A DNA stretch of 64,000 nucleotides from Agrobacterium genomosp. 13 str. CFBP 6927 (GCA_900012615.1 LT009757.1:2061807-2125806), one strand, 5' to 3'; positions 25,409 through 34,980 are shown, counted from the stretch's first letter. Numbers and translations are program-made. Notes: a model not told the origin generated them from the sequence alone.

Positions 25409-27580
25409 ATGCATGACGGTTCGATGATCATTGGGGTGCGCTCGCGGGCGCTGCTGGCGTTTCTTCTGGCCGGGGTCGCCCTGCCTGCTTTTGCGCAGGA
25501 GAGTGCGACGCCGAAGAAAAATGCCGACGGGACGACCGTGCTCGAAACCATAACCGTCAATGCCGAGGTCAAAAAAGGCGCGCGCGGCTATCAGCCGGTG
25601 ACGACGGGCACGGCGACACGTACCGAAACACCGATCCTCGATATTCCGCAATCGGTCAATGTGGTGACGGCCGAGGTGCTGCGCGACCAGCAGGCGCGCT
25701 CGCTGGACGAAGCGCTGGCTAATGTCAGCGGCGTCACCCAGGCAAATACGCTCGGCGGCACGCAGGATGCCGTCATCCGCCGTGGTTTCGGTGATAATCG
25801 CGACGGCTCCATCCTCGTCAACGGGCTGAAGACGGCCTTGCCGCATTCCTTCAACGATACGGTCGAGCGGGTGGAAGTGCTGAAAGGTCCGGCCTCGACG
25901 CTTTACGGCATTCTCGATCCCGGCGGCATGGTGAATGTCGTGACGAAGAAGCCGGAAGACACGTTCACGGCGGAGGCCTATTCGCGCTTTTCCGCCTATG
26001 GGGCGGGCAAATACGGCACATCGGGTGGTTTTGATGTGACCGGCCCGATTGCAGGCACGGATTTTTCCTATCGCCTGATCGGCGAGGGGGAAAACAGCGA
26101 TTACTGGCGTAATTTCGGTGAGAAGAAGAACTGGCTGATCGCACCATCGCTGAAATGGAGCGGCGAGGACACCGATATTACGGTTTCCTATATGCATGAG
26201 GACTACAGCGTGCCGTTCGATCGCGGCACGATCTTCGATCCGGCGACCGGCAGGGCGATCAATGTCAGCCGCCGCCTGCGCCTCGATGAAGCCTATAACA
26301 TCACCGACGGCAAATCCGATCTGGCGAGCATCGCCATAGACCGGCAACTCTCCGATGACTGGAAGCTGTCGCTGAATTACGCCTATAGCCGCAATGAATA
26401 TTCGGACAATCAGGCGCGCGTGATGGGTTATAACTCCCGCACTGGGCAGGTGACGCGCCGGGCCGATGCGACGCAATATTCGACGATCTACAATCACGCG
26501 GTGCGGGCGGATCTGACGGGCGAGGCTGAAATCGGCGGACTGCGCAACGACCTTCTGTTCGGTGCGTCCTATGATTACAGCGATACCCTGCGCACCGACA
26601 TGTTGCGATGCGCGAATTCCACGAATTTCAACGTCAACAATCCGGTTTATGGCCGCCTGCCGGTCTGCACCACGGTGAGGGCGGTCGACAGCGACCAGAC
26701 GGAAGAGCTCTCAACCGCCTCGATCTATATGCAGGACGCCCTGCATCTTAACGATCAATGGATCGCGGTCGGCGGCTTGCGTTACCAGTACTACGACATC
26801 TATGCCGGCAAGGGCCGTCCTTTCGTCGTTAATACCGAGAAGGATGGCGGCGAGCTCATCCCCAATGCCGGCCTGGTTTACAAACTCACTCCGAATGCCT
26901 CGCTTTACGCCAATGTGGCGAAAACCTTCCGTCCGCAATCCTCCATCGGCGCCTATTATGGCGGGCTCGATCCGGAAGAGGGCATCTCCTACGAAGTGGG
27001 TGCGAAGTTCGATCTTTTCGCCGGGCTCAACGCCAATATCGCCCTGTTCAATGCCCGCAAGCGCAATGTCGCCTATTCGGAAGATGTCGGCGGCGTCTCG
27101 ACGGTGAAGGCCGCCGGCCTCGTCCGTTCGCGCGGTGTGGAGGTCGATATTGCAGGCAGCCTGACCAACGATCTCGATCTCATCGCGAGTTATGCCTATA
27201 CGGATGCGCTGGTGCTCGAAGATCCCACCTATGCCGGCAAGCGCCTGCCGAATGTGGCGCGCCACACCGGCTCGCTCTTTCTTGCCTATGATGTCGGCGA
27301 GGTCGGGCCTAACGGCAATACGCTCCGCATCGGCGGCGGTGTCCGGGCGGTGGGTGAGCGCGCCGGCATCAACGACAATTCCTATAATCTGCCGGGCTAT
27401 GCGGTCTTCGACGCCTTCGCCACCTATACGCTGCAGCTGGAAAAACCGGTGACGCTGCAGCTCAATCTGAAGAATATCTTCGACAAGACCTATTACACCT
27501 CGTCCATCGGCTCCACCAGCTATGCCAATGCCGTGGGCGAGCCCTTCAATGTCAGCCTGACGGCCAGCGTGAAATTCTGA
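25409..27580 (+). CDS. TonB-dependent siderophore receptor
   Basis: Outer-membrane receptor that imports a ferric siderophore using TonB energy. A signal sequence (SRALLAFLLAGVALPAFAQ) precedes a TonB-box-like region (TTVLETITVNAE), a plug domain (DIPQSVNVVTAEVLRDQQ, then VERVEVLKGPASTLYG and GGMVNVVTKKP) and a 22-strand-type barrel ending in aromatic FNVSLTASVKF. These are features of the FhuA/FpvA siderophore family. Starts are possible at 25376, 25409 and 25424; I use 25409 because GGGGAC lies upstream. It is divergent from the ABC importer with shared iron boxes. The siderophore itself cannot be told. Confidence 0.87.
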   Translation: MHDGSMIIGVRSRALLAFLLAGVALPAFAQESATPKKNADGTTVLETITVNAEVKKGARGYQPVTTGTATRTETPILDIPQSVNVVTAEVLRDQQARSLDEALANVSGVTQANTLGGTQDAVIRRGFGDNRDGSILVNGLKTALPHSFNDTVERVEVLKGPASTLYGILDPGGMVNVVTKKPEDTFTAEAYSRFSAYGAGKYGTSGGFDVTGPIAGTDFSYRLIGEGENSDYWRNFGEKKNWLIAPSLKWSGEDTDITVSYMHEDYSVPFDRGTIFDPATGRAINVSRRLRLDEAYNITDGKSDLASIAIDRQLSDDWKLSLNYAYSRNEYSDNQARVMGYNSRTGQVTRRADATQYSTIYNHAVRADLTGEAEIGGLRNDLLFGASYDYSDTLRTDMLRCANSTNFNVNNPVYGRLPVCTTVRAVDSDQTEELSTASIYMQDALHLNDQWIAVGGLRYQYYDIYAGKGRPFVVNTEKDGGELIPNAGLVYKLTPNASLYANVAKTFRPQSSIGAYYGGLDPEEGISYEVGAKFDLFAGLNANIALFNARKRNVAYSEDVGGVSTVKAAGLVRSRGVEVDIAGSLTNDLDLIASYAYTDALVLEDPTYAGKRLPNVARHTGSLFLAYDVGEVGPNGNTLRIGGGVRAVGERAGINDNSYNLPGYAVFDAFATYTLQLEKPVTLQLNLKNIFDKTYYTSSIGSTSYANAVGEPFNVSLTASVKF

Positions 27581-27689
27581 CGGAAACAGGCGGCGCAGGC
27601 CATTTGCCTTGCAATATATATCGCTCGTGCAAATCAGCCCCTGCGTTTCTTGCATGGCTGCGCTGCGATAAAGCCTATTTAATATGCGG

Positions 27690-27870
27690 CGAAATCGGGT
27701 ATCTTGGTCTTCATCGAAGTGATGCACCTCCTCCCGCAGAGCTTCGAACTGAGATGACCCTATCCTCCTCCCAAGGGTTATCTCGTGAACAATGGCACTC
27801 CTCCTCCCAGCCGTTGTTCGAGTTTTCGAAAAGCCTGCCGCACCTCCTCCCGCGGCGGGCTTTTTCGTTT
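27690..27870 (+). ncRNA. small RNA with four CCUCCUCCC-loop hairpins (cuckoo / alpha-r14-like)
   Basis: Four copies of CCTCCTCCC stand at 27727-27735, 27764-27772, 27800-27808 and 27843-27851, each in the loop of a hairpin: stems TCGAAG/CTTCGA (27714-27747), GAGATGACCCT/AGGGTTATCTC (27751-27784), GAACAATGGC/GCCGTTGTTC (27787-27819) and AAAAGCCTGCCGC/GCGGCGGGCTTTT (27829-27864). The last is followed by a T run and serves as terminator. Most mispairs are G-U, which supports RNA structure. CCUCCUCCC is complementary to Shine-Dalgarno sequences and defines the CcsR/cuckoo and alpha-r14 small RNAs of alphaproteobacteria. No ORF fits. The 5' end is a guess; no clear promoter was identified. Confidence 0.72.
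27829..27870 (+). terminator. Rho-independent terminator of the small RNA
   Basis: A 13-bp G+C-rich stem with loop ACCTCCTCCC is followed by TTTTTCGTTTT. It ends 15 bases before the dinB stop on the other strand and, with A-rich flanks, could also work for dinB. Confidence 0.8.
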
Positions 27871-27884
27871 TCGAAACAGGGACA

Positions 27885-28964
27885 TCAGAGGCCAAGGGCG
27901 AGCTGCGGTTCCTCGTCGCTCTCTTCTCCACTCAGCGATGAAAGAGTAACACCCAGCAGCCGCACCGGACGTTTGAATGGAAAGACGGAGGCGAGCAGGG
28001 TCTCGGCCATTTCCTGGATCGTCGCAAGGTCAGGCACGGCTCCCGAGACGGTCCTGCTGCGTGTCGCCTGGGTGAAATCCGAATATTTGATTTTCACCGT
28101 CACTGTCTTTCCGGTGATGTCGTGGGCCTCGCAATACCGCCAGACTTTCTGAGCCAAAGGGCCGAGCTCAGCCTTGGCCAGATCGAGATCGTCGATGTCT
28201 TCTACGAATGTATCCTCGGCGCCGACGGACTTGCGGATGCGATCGGGTATTACCTGCCGTTCATCGATGCCGCGGGCGATGTTGTAGAAATAAGGGCCGG
28301 ACTTTCCGAAATGCTGCTGCAGAAAACCGAGTGATTTCGATTTGAGATCGAGCCCGGTTTCGATGCCGTGCCGTCTCATCCGCTCGGCCGTGGCCGGTCC
28401 CACGCCGTGAAATTTCTTAACCGCCAGGGCCTCAACAAAGCCGGGGCCATTCTTCGGCGTGATGACGGCCTGGCCATTCGGCTTGTTCAGGTCGCTTGCC
28501 ATCTTGGCGAGAAACTTGTTGTAGGAGATGCCGGCGGAGGCATTGAGGCCGGTGATCGCCTTGATCCTTGCGCGAATTTCCAGCGCGATTTCGGTGGCGA
28601 TCTCCATGCCTTTCAGGTTTTCGGTCACGTCGAGATAGGCTTCGTCGAGCGATAGCGGCTCGATCAGCGGGGTATATTCGGCGAATATTTCGCGTATCTG
28701 TTGCGACACCTGCCGATATACGTCAAATCGCGGCGGCACGAAGATCAGATCCGGGCATTTCCGCCTGGCGGTGACCGATGGCATCGCGGAACGCACGCCG
28801 AAGGTTCTTGCCTCGTAACTCGCCGCAGCCACCACGCCCCGTGCCGCAGATCCGCCGACGGCGACGGGCAGGCCGCGAAGTGCGGGATTGTCACGTTGCT
28901 CCACCGATGCATAAAAGGCATCCATGTCGATATGGATTATCTTTCGAACAGCCGTGCTATCCAT
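27885..28964 (-). CDS. dinB: DNA polymerase IV (Y family)
   Basis: Error-prone translesion polymerase. Conserved blocks: KIIHIDMDAFYASVEQRDNP (catalytic Asp and steric-gate region), YEARTFGVRSAMPS, the catalytic SLDEAYLDVT, SAGISYNKFLAKMASDLNKP and FHGVGPATAERM (helix-hairpin-helix). The C-terminus ends QLALGL, a beta-clamp-binding motif. I start at ATG 28964, giving about 359 residues; the GTG at 28997 overlaps the upstream helicase gene. It follows the helicase gene closely in the same direction and may be co-transcribed with it. Confidence 0.93.
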   Translation of the reverse strand: MDSTAVRKIIHIDMDAFYASVEQRDNPALRGLPVAVGGSAARGVVAAASYEARTFGVRSAMPSVTARRKCPDLIFVPPRFDVYRQVSQQIREIFAEYTPLIEPLSLDEAYLDVTENLKGMEIATEIALEIRARIKAITGLNASAGISYNKFLAKMASDLNKPNGQAVITPKNGPGFVEALAVKKFHGVGPATAERMRRHGIETGLDLKSKSLGFLQQHFGKSGPYFYNIARGIDERQVIPDRIRKSVGAEDTFVEDIDDLDLAKAELGPLAQKVWRYCEAHDITGKTVTVKIKYSDFTQATRSRTVSGAVPDLATIQEMAETLLASVFPFKRPVRLLGVTLSSLSGEESDEEPQLALGL

Positions 28965-28987
28965 CGTTCCAGCCCGTACGATCGTCC

Positions 28988-31054
28988 TTATTTCCACATT
29001 GCTCGCATCCGCGCGCCGACATCGATGCGGATCTGCTGCGCGCTGCGCTCGGAGGCAGCGGCCGAAACCAGCGGCCAGGTGGCGGTTTCGAAGAATTGCA
29101 ACAGAGTTGCCGGTATGAAGCGGGTTCTTGCCGCGTAAACATGCCGGTCTCCCTGCGCATTCTGGCCATGGGTGAAGAACCGTTGCGGCGTTATCAGCGA
29201 CAGGCTGTCCTTGGCGCGTGTCATGGCGACATAAAGCAGACGGCGTTCTTCCTCGACTTCATGCGTGGAGCCGACGCCGAGATCAGAGGGGATGCAGCCA
29301 TCGACCACATTCAGGATGAAGACGGAACGCCATTCCTGGCCCTTGGCCGAATGAATGGTTGAAAGGGTCAGGTAATCCTCATCGAGAAGCGGCACGCCCG
29401 CCTGGTCGCTGGTGGCATCCGGCGGATCGAGGGTCAGTTCGGTCAGGAAACGTTCACGGGAGGGGTAGCCGCCGGCAATCTGCTCAAGTTGCAGCAAATC
29501 GGCCTTGCGGGTCTCCGCATCCTCATGGATGCGCTCAAGATGAGGCTCGTACCAGAGCCGCGCGTGCTCGATATCCGATGGCCAGCCACCGTGCGATTTT
29601 CGCAGGTTCGCCAGCAATTGAACGAAGGATACCCAGTCATCGCCGGTTTTGGGTGGTGGCGGAATTTCGGCAAGGGCGAGCAATGGCTCGGGGTCTGCCG
29701 CGATCGTATCGAGAATACTGCCGGCTTTTTTCGGGCCGATACCCGGCAGCATCTGGAGAAGCCGGAAACCGGCAACCCGGTCGCGCGGGTTCTGCGCGAA
29801 CCGCAATACCGCCAGCATGTCCTTCACATGGGCGCTGTCGAGAAACTTCAGGCCGCCAAATTTAACGAAGGGAATGTTGCGGCGTGTCAGCTCGATCTCG
29901 AGCGGGCCGCTGTGACTGGAGGTGCGAAACAGCACCGCCTGCTGCTTCAGTGTCATGCCGGTCTCACGATTGGCCAGCACCTGGTCGATGATGAAGTTCG
30001 CCTGCTCGGTTTCGTCCTTTACCGTCACGAGCTTCGGTCGCTCGAGTGACTGTCGTTCGGTCCAGAGGTTTTTGGTGAACCGCTCACGGGCAAGGTCGAT
30101 GACGCTGTTGGCCGCAGCCAGTATCGGCTGCGTCGAGCGATAGTTGCGATCAAGGGTGATAATGTCGGCGGCCGGGCTGAAGGATGCCGGGAAATCCAGG
30201 ATATTGCGTACCGTCGCTGCCCGGAAGGAATAGATCGACTGAGCGTCGTCACCCACCACGGTCAGCCCGCGACCGCCCGGTTTCAACGCCATCAGCACCG
30301 AGGCCTGCAGCCGGTTGGTATCCTGATATTCATCGACCATCACATGGTCGAAACGATTGCCGATATCGCCGGCCAGGTCGGGATCGCTGACCATCTGGGC
30401 CCAGTAAAGCAGAAGATCGTCATAATCGAGCACGTTCTGGGCCTGCTTGGCCTCCACATAGGCGGCGAATAATTGCTTGAGCTCGGCTTCCCAGCTGGAC
30501 ACCCATGGATAATGCTGGCGCAGGATTTCCTTCAACGGCGTCTGCGAATTGACGGCGCGCGAATAGATCGCAAGACAGGTTCCCTTGGTCGGAAAACGGC
30601 TCTCGGTCTTGGAGAAACCCAGCTCGTGACGGGCAAGGTTCATCAGATCGGCGCTGTCTTCGCGGTCATGGATGGTGAAGTCCACGTTCAGCCCGACCTG
30701 TTCCGCATAAATCCGCAGGAGGCGTGCGCCGATCCCGTGAAACGTGCCGGACCAGGCCAGCGCATCCGTCAGGGTTCCGGCATTGGTGCCGATGACCTGT
30801 TTGCAGATCCGCTCGACACGGCGCGACATTTCGGAAGCGGCACGGCGCGAAAACGTCATCAGCAGGATTCGGCGGGGATCGGCGCCATTGACGATCAGAT
30901 GCGCCACCCGGTGCGCCAGCGTGTTGGTCTTGCCCGAACCGGCGCCGGCGATGATCAGCAATGGTCCGGCCGTGTGTCCGTCTGAGAGTCCAACGCCATG
31001 TTCCACGGCCTTGCGCTGCTGTTCGTTCAGTTTGTCCAGATAGGCAACCGTCAT
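28988..31054 (-). CDS. UvrD/Rep-family ATP-dependent DNA helicase
   Basis: Superfamily 1A 3'-5' helicase of 688 residues. Motif Q/I (LNEQQRKAV, IIAGAGSGKTNTLAHRV), Ia (LLMTFSRRAASEM), II (VMVDEYQDTNRLQ), III (VVGDDAQSIYSFRAA), IV (LDRNYRSTQPIL), V (STIHSAKGQEWRSVF) and VI (RRLLYVAMTRAKDSL) are all present. It is shorter than UvrD proper, lacks its extended C-terminus, and is probably a UvrD-like repair helicase. Its gene ends 24 bases before dinB. Confidence 0.9.
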   Translation of the reverse strand: MTVAYLDKLNEQQRKAVEHGVGLSDGHTAGPLLIIAGAGSGKTNTLAHRVAHLIVNGADPRRILLMTFSRRAASEMSRRVERICKQVIGTNAGTLTDALAWSGTFHGIGARLLRIYAEQVGLNVDFTIHDREDSADLMNLARHELGFSKTESRFPTKGTCLAIYSRAVNSQTPLKEILRQHYPWVSSWEAELKQLFAAYVEAKQAQNVLDYDDLLLYWAQMVSDPDLAGDIGNRFDHVMVDEYQDTNRLQASVLMALKPGGRGLTVVGDDAQSIYSFRAATVRNILDFPASFSPAADIITLDRNYRSTQPILAAANSVIDLARERFTKNLWTERQSLERPKLVTVKDETEQANFIIDQVLANRETGMTLKQQAVLFRTSSHSGPLEIELTRRNIPFVKFGGLKFLDSAHVKDMLAVLRFAQNPRDRVAGFRLLQMLPGIGPKKAGSILDTIAADPEPLLALAEIPPPPKTGDDWVSFVQLLANLRKSHGGWPSDIEHARLWYEPHLERIHEDAETRKADLLQLEQIAGGYPSRERFLTELTLDPPDATSDQAGVPLLDEDYLTLSTIHSAKGQEWRSVFILNVVDGCIPSDLGVGSTHEVEEERRLLYVAMTRAKDSLSLITPQRFFTHGQNAQGDRHVYAARTRFIPATLLQFFETATWPLVSAAASERSAQQIRIDVGARMRAMWK

Positions 31055-31284
31055 GCCTGCATCCTTGATATTTGCCTATCCGCACGACGACGGCCTTATT
31101 CAAAAATGCCAGCCGTCTGATGACGGCCGGTCATTCTTGCACTCTTGTCGCAATGATTAGCAAAAACTCAAACAGCAGGCCAGAACAAATAATGAACGGG
31201 CGTTCCTGTCTTCCACATCATGTTGGATAACGTTGCTGGAGCGGTCTTCTTGGTCCAATCGTGGCGCGCCGCTCCATCACGGTT

Positions 31285-32022
31285 TCAGAGGAAGCTGCTT
31301 TCGAAGAGCTCGCCAGAATAGGCTGCATGGGTGATGCCGGCTTCAAGATCAGCCTTGGTCAACTCATCGACAAAAACGCCATTCTGCATGACCAGAACAC
31401 GGTCGCACATATGGGCAATGACCGACAGGTCGTGGCTGACGAGAACGAAGGTGAGGTTCTGGTCTTCACGCTGATCGGCCAGCAGGTTCAGGATTTCCGC
31501 CTGAATGGAGACGTCGAGCGCGGATGTCGGCTCGTCGAGCAGCAGGATCGGCGGTTCGAGGATCAGCGCGCGGGCGATCGCCACACGCTGACGCTGGCCG
31601 CCGGACAGTTCATGCGGGAAGCGCTCGGCAAAATGCGCGGGCAGGCCGACCTGTTGCAGGGCGGCCGGCACTTTCGACCAGCCATCGCCAAGCCCCATCG
31701 AGCTGATCGGTTCGGCCAGAGCCCGGCCGATGCGGTGGCGTGGGTGCAGGGAACCGTAGGGATCCTGAAACACCATCTGCGCCAGCTTCAGCTCCTCGCG
31801 GCTGCGAACCTTGCCGACCGGCTTGCCGTCGAAGCTGATCGATCCGGTCCAGCCGGCTTCCAGCCCCGCCAGTGACCGCAGCAATGTCGACTTGCCGCAA
31901 CCGCTTTCGCCGACGATGCCGAGTGTCTCGCCTTTATTGACGCGAAAACTGACGTCGCGCACAACATGGTTGCGGTTTTCCTTCGTGCCGTAGACGACAT
32001 CGAGCTTGTCTACCGTGATCAT
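31285..32022 (-). CDS. oligopeptide/dipeptide-type ABC transporter ATP-binding protein (DppF/OppF-like)
   Basis: One of two ATPases of a peptide-type (Opp/Dpp) importer. Walker A GESGCGKSTLLRSL, Q-loop MVFQDPYGSLHPR, signature HELSGGQRQRVAIARAL and Walker B ILLLDEPTSALDVS are intact. It lacks the longer C-terminal extension with the oligopeptide-family Cys motif. It overlaps the other ATPase gene by four bases. Substrate prediction rests on neighbours: a UxuA-like dehydratase suggests a sugar-acid compound and not a peptide. Confidence 0.85.
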   Translation of the reverse strand: MITVDKLDVVYGTKENRNHVVRDVSFRVNKGETLGIVGESGCGKSTLLRSLAGLEAGWTGSISFDGKPVGKVRSREELKLAQMVFQDPYGSLHPRHRIGRALAEPISSMGLGDGWSKVPAALQQVGLPAHFAERFPHELSGGQRQRVAIARALILEPPILLLDEPTSALDVSIQAEILNLLADQREDQNLTFVLVSHDLSVIAHMCDRVLVMQNGVFVDELTKADLEAGITHAAYSGELFESSFL

Positions 32023-32864
32023 CGCATCACCTCCGCATCGATTGCCTGGCGATCCAGCACCTTGAGGCGCCGGACCGGGTTGCGGGGATCGGGCATCGCC
32101 GCGATCAGGCCCCGCGTATAGGGATGTTGCGCATCTTCGAGCTTCGAAAGCGTCTCCACGACGCGTCCGCCATACATGACCAGCACGCGTTCGCAGAAGG
32201 CGGCGACCATGCGGATATCGTGGCTGATGAGGATGAGGCCGGAATTATTCTCGCGCACCATCTCGTCCAGAAGCAGAAGGACATCCTTGCGGACACTGAC
32301 ATCGAGGGCCGAGGTCGGTTCGTCGGCGATGACCAGCTTGGGTTTCGCAAGCAGCATCATGGCGATCATCACGCGCTGCCCCATGCCGCCCGAAATCTGG
32401 TGCGGATAAAGCCCCATCACACGGTCAGGATCGTTGATGCGCACGCGCAGTAGCATATCGCGTGCGGCATTTCTGGCGGCCTTGCCGGTCAGCGCCAGAT
32501 GCAGCTCGGCCGCCTCCGCCACCTGCTTTCCAATCGGCAGGACCGGATTGAGTGAATAACGCGGGTCCTGCATGATCAGCGCCATCTCGCTGCCGCGGAT
32601 CGCACCCATCTGGCGCTCGGATTTTTCAAGCAGGGGTTCGGCGAGGAAATCCATGCGCTCCGCCGTCACGGTGGCGCTTTTGGGCAGAAGCCGCATGGCG
32701 GCGCGCCCGGTCGTGGACTTTCCGGAGCCGGACTCGCCGACAATGCCGACCCTTTCGCGGCCGACGTCGAAATTGACATTGGAGACGGCCGGAATGGTGT
32801 TGCGGCCGAAGCGGACATTGAGGTCGCGGACCGAAAGAACGGGTGAGCTATCAGGAACGGGCAT
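32019..32864 (-). CDS. oligopeptide/dipeptide-type ABC transporter ATP-binding protein (DppD/OppD-like)
   Basis: Second ATPase of the importer. Walker A GESGSGKSTTGRAAM, Q-loop LIMQDPRYSLNP, signature HQISGGMGQRVMIAMML and Walker B LVIADEPTSALDVS are visible; the GGMGQR form is common in the DppD branch. The C-terminus HPYTRGLIAAMPDP is characteristic. I start at Met 32864, overlapping the permease stop by 14 bases; the open frame to 32915 would extend further into the permease gene. Confidence 0.85.
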   Translation of the reverse strand: MPVPDSSPVLSVRDLNVRFGRNTIPAVSNVNFDVGRERVGIVGESGSGKSTTGRAAMRLLPKSATVTAERMDFLAEPLLEKSERQMGAIRGSEMALIMQDPRYSLNPVLPIGKQVAEAAELHLALTGKAARNAARDMLLRVRINDPDRVMGLYPHQISGGMGQRVMIAMMLLAKPKLVIADEPTSALDVSVRKDVLLLLDEMVRENNSGLILISHDIRMVAAFCERVLVMYGGRVVETLSKLEDAQHPYTRGLIAAMPDPRNPVRRLKVLDRQAIDAEVMR

Positions 32865-33750
32865 GACGCGGATCCAGCAGGTCGCGCAGCGTATCGCCGG
32901 CGATGTTGAAGGCAAGGCTCGTCAAAAGGATCGCGATGCCGGGCATGACGGCGACCCACCAGTAATCGAGCATGAATTTACGGCCGCTGGAGATCATTGC
33001 GCCCCATTCGGGAAGCGGCGGCTGCGCGCCGAGACCGAGGAAGCCAAGTGAGGCGGCCGTCAGGATGATACCGGCCATGTTCAGCGTCAGTCTGACGATG
33101 ACCGAGGGAATGCACATTGGCGCGATATAAAGAAACAGGATGCGCAGCGGCGATGCCCCGTAAAGGCGTGCGGCAGCAACATAATCCGTGTTTCGCACCA
33201 CCAGCGCTTCGGCACGCGCCAGACGCGCGATGGGCGGCCAGGCGGTCAGCGAGATTGCGATGATGGCCGTGCCAAGACCCGCCCCCATCGCAGCGGCAAA
33301 GGCCAGCGCCAGGACGAGCGAAGGGAAGGAAAGGACAATATCGGTCGCACGCATCAGAATGGCATCGGTGCGGCCGCCGAAGAAACCGGCCATGACGCCG
33401 ATTGCAAGCCCGATCGGGCCGACGATGACCGAAACCGACAAAACAGTCTGGATGGTGATGCGTGTGCCATAGACGAGGCGGCTGAAAATATCGCGGCCAA
33501 ATTCGTCGGTTCCCGCCAGATGCGCCCAGCTGGGAGGCTGAAACGCGTTGTCGAGCGCCTGACTTACCGGATCGTAGGGCGCAATGAGCGGCGCGAAAAT
33601 GGCGACGATGACCAGAATGGCGAGAATGGCAAAGCCGAACATTCCAAGCGGCTCGTCACCAAGCTTTTGCAGTGTCCGCACCGTTGTGGCTGATAGGCGT
33701 GACAAGGCACTGCGGCTCTGCACGGGATTGTTCTGTGTGATATCGGTCAT
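32851..33750 (-). CDS. ABC transporter permease (DppC/OppC-like)
   Basis: Inner-membrane permease of 299 residues. The N-terminal APLIAPYDPVSQ and HLAGTDEFGRDIFSRLVYG are hallmarks of the DppC branch, and the EAA-type coupling loop is around ARLARAEALVVRNTDYVAAARLYG. Six membrane segments can be seen. It overlaps the dppB-like gene by four bases and belongs to the same operon. Confidence 0.88.
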   Translation of the reverse strand: MTDITQNNPVQSRSALSRLSATTVRTLQKLGDEPLGMFGFAILAILVIVAIFAPLIAPYDPVSQALDNAFQPPSWAHLAGTDEFGRDIFSRLVYGTRITIQTVLSVSVIVGPIGLAIGVMAGFFGGRTDAILMRATDIVLSFPSLVLALAFAAAMGAGLGTAIIAISLTAWPPIARLARAEALVVRNTDYVAAARLYGASPLRILFLYIAPMCIPSVIVRLTLNMAGIILTAASLGFLGLGAQPPLPEWGAMISSGRKFMLDYWWVAVMPGIAILLTSLAFNIAGDTLRDLLDPRHARS

Positions 33751-34775
33751 CGAGCGACCTCCCGTGTCCGCGGGTCGAGTGTGGTATAGGCCACGTCTGC
33801 AAGGAAGTTCAGCATCATGAAGATGAAGCCGATGACGATCGTGGCTGCGAGGATCGCATTCATGTCGCCGATAAGCAGGGCATTCGTCATATATTGTCCG
33901 ATGCCGGGCCAGGAAAAGACGATTTCGGTCACCACGGCGCCTTCCAGCAGGTTGCCATAGGAGATGGCGAGAACGGTGATCAGCTGCACCGCAATGTTCG
34001 GCAATACGTGGCGGGTTATGGTACGCGCCGGGCTCACGCCCTTGGCACGCGCCGCAATCACATAGTCCTGGCTGAGCTGCTCCAGGGTGAAGGCGCGCGT
34101 CATGCGGGTGATGTAGGCCATGGCCATATAGGCAAGGATGATCGCCGGCAGCATGATATGTGCGAGCGCGTTCCAGAAGATTTCCGTCTCACCCGCAAGG
34201 AGGCTGTCGACCAGCATCAGTCCTGTCTTCGGTTCGACGAGGCCTTCATAAAAGACGTCCACGCGACCGGGCCCGGCGACAAGGTTGAGGTTGGCATAAA
34301 AAATCACGAGCCCGACGATACCGAACCAGAAGACGGGTATCGAATGCCCCACCAGCGCAAAGACACGCGCGAACTTGTCGATGAACGTATCGCGGAAAAG
34401 GGCGGCGGCGAGACCGAGCGGCACGCCGATGACCGTGGAGATGATGATTGCCAGCGTCGCCAGTTCCAGCGTGGCCGGGAAGGCCTGCGCCAGGTCCCGC
34501 GTTACCGGTTTTCCGGTCAGGATAGCGATGCCGAAATCGCCGTGAAGCAGGCCGCGCAGATAGATGAAGAACTGCTGGTAAAGCGGCAGATCAAGTCCAA
34601 GCCGGGTCCGCATGGCTTCATAGGCCTTGGGATCTGCAAGCTCACCGACGATCGCCCCGACCGGGTCGGTCGGCATCACCCGGCCAATGATGAAGGTGAT
34701 GCAGAGCAGGATGAAGAGGCTGACGACAAGTTGCAGGAAGCGATGTCCGAGCCCGCGCAGTGAAATTTCAGTCAT
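33747..34775 (-). CDS. ABC transporter permease (DppB/OppB-like)
   Basis: Partner permease, first gene of the minus-strand operon. The opening LGHRFLQLVVSLFILLCITF and MPTDPVGAIVGELADP, then LGLDLPLYQQFFIYLRGLL, are typical DppB features, as is the coupling loop DYVIAARAKGVSPARTITRHV. I use ATG 34775; a GTG at 34793 is also open. The promoter region with a palindromic operator lies between this gene and the divergent GntR regulator. Confidence 0.88.
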   Translation of the reverse strand: MTEISLRGLGHRFLQLVVSLFILLCITFIIGRVMPTDPVGAIVGELADPKAYEAMRTRLGLDLPLYQQFFIYLRGLLHGDFGIAILTGKPVTRDLAQAFPATLELATLAIIISTVIGVPLGLAAALFRDTFIDKFARVFALVGHSIPVFWFGIVGLVIFYANLNLVAGPGRVDVFYEGLVEPKTGLMLVDSLLAGETEIFWNALAHIMLPAIILAYMAMAYITRMTRAFTLEQLSQDYVIAARAKGVSPARTITRHVLPNIAVQLITVLAISYGNLLEGAVVTEIVFSWPGIGQYMTNALLIGDMNAILAATIVIGFIFMMLNFLADVAYTTLDPRTREVAR

Positions 34776-34910
34776 CGCAGGTCGCACTTCCACCGGAAGA
34801 CGCTGTCAGCGATGCCACGTTTTGAACCGCTCGCCGCGGACGCGCAATTCTACCTTGCAAAAACTTTTGATGGTACTTCATCCCAACTCCTCCCTGAGCT
34901 AACATGAAAA

Positions 34911-34940
34911 CATATGACGTAACGCCACGTCATCATATGA
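34911..34940. promoter_or_regulatory. palindromic operator candidate in the divergent promoter region
   Basis: TGACGT-N6-ACGTCA (34915-34932) is a perfect inverted repeat, extended outward by CATA on one side and CATATGA on the other. It sits between the ABC operon and the GntR regulator. A related sequence (GTATGATGAC) occurs at about 35728 before the dehydratase gene. FadR-type GntR proteins bind such sites, so autoregulation is plausible. Confidence 0.55.
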
Positions 34941-34980
34941 GTAGCGAAGGGATTCGTTTTCTGCAAGAGGGAAGAGTGGC

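Noticed and set aside
25172..26497. A 441-codon minus-strand frame overlapping the receptor and its promoter
   Set aside because: Antisense shadow of the TonB receptor and also covers the iron boxes.
27640..27710. RpoH- or sigma70-like promoter for the small RNA
   Set aside because: TTGCAT (27650) and TATTTA (27676) are 20 bases apart, too far; no other pair is convincing.
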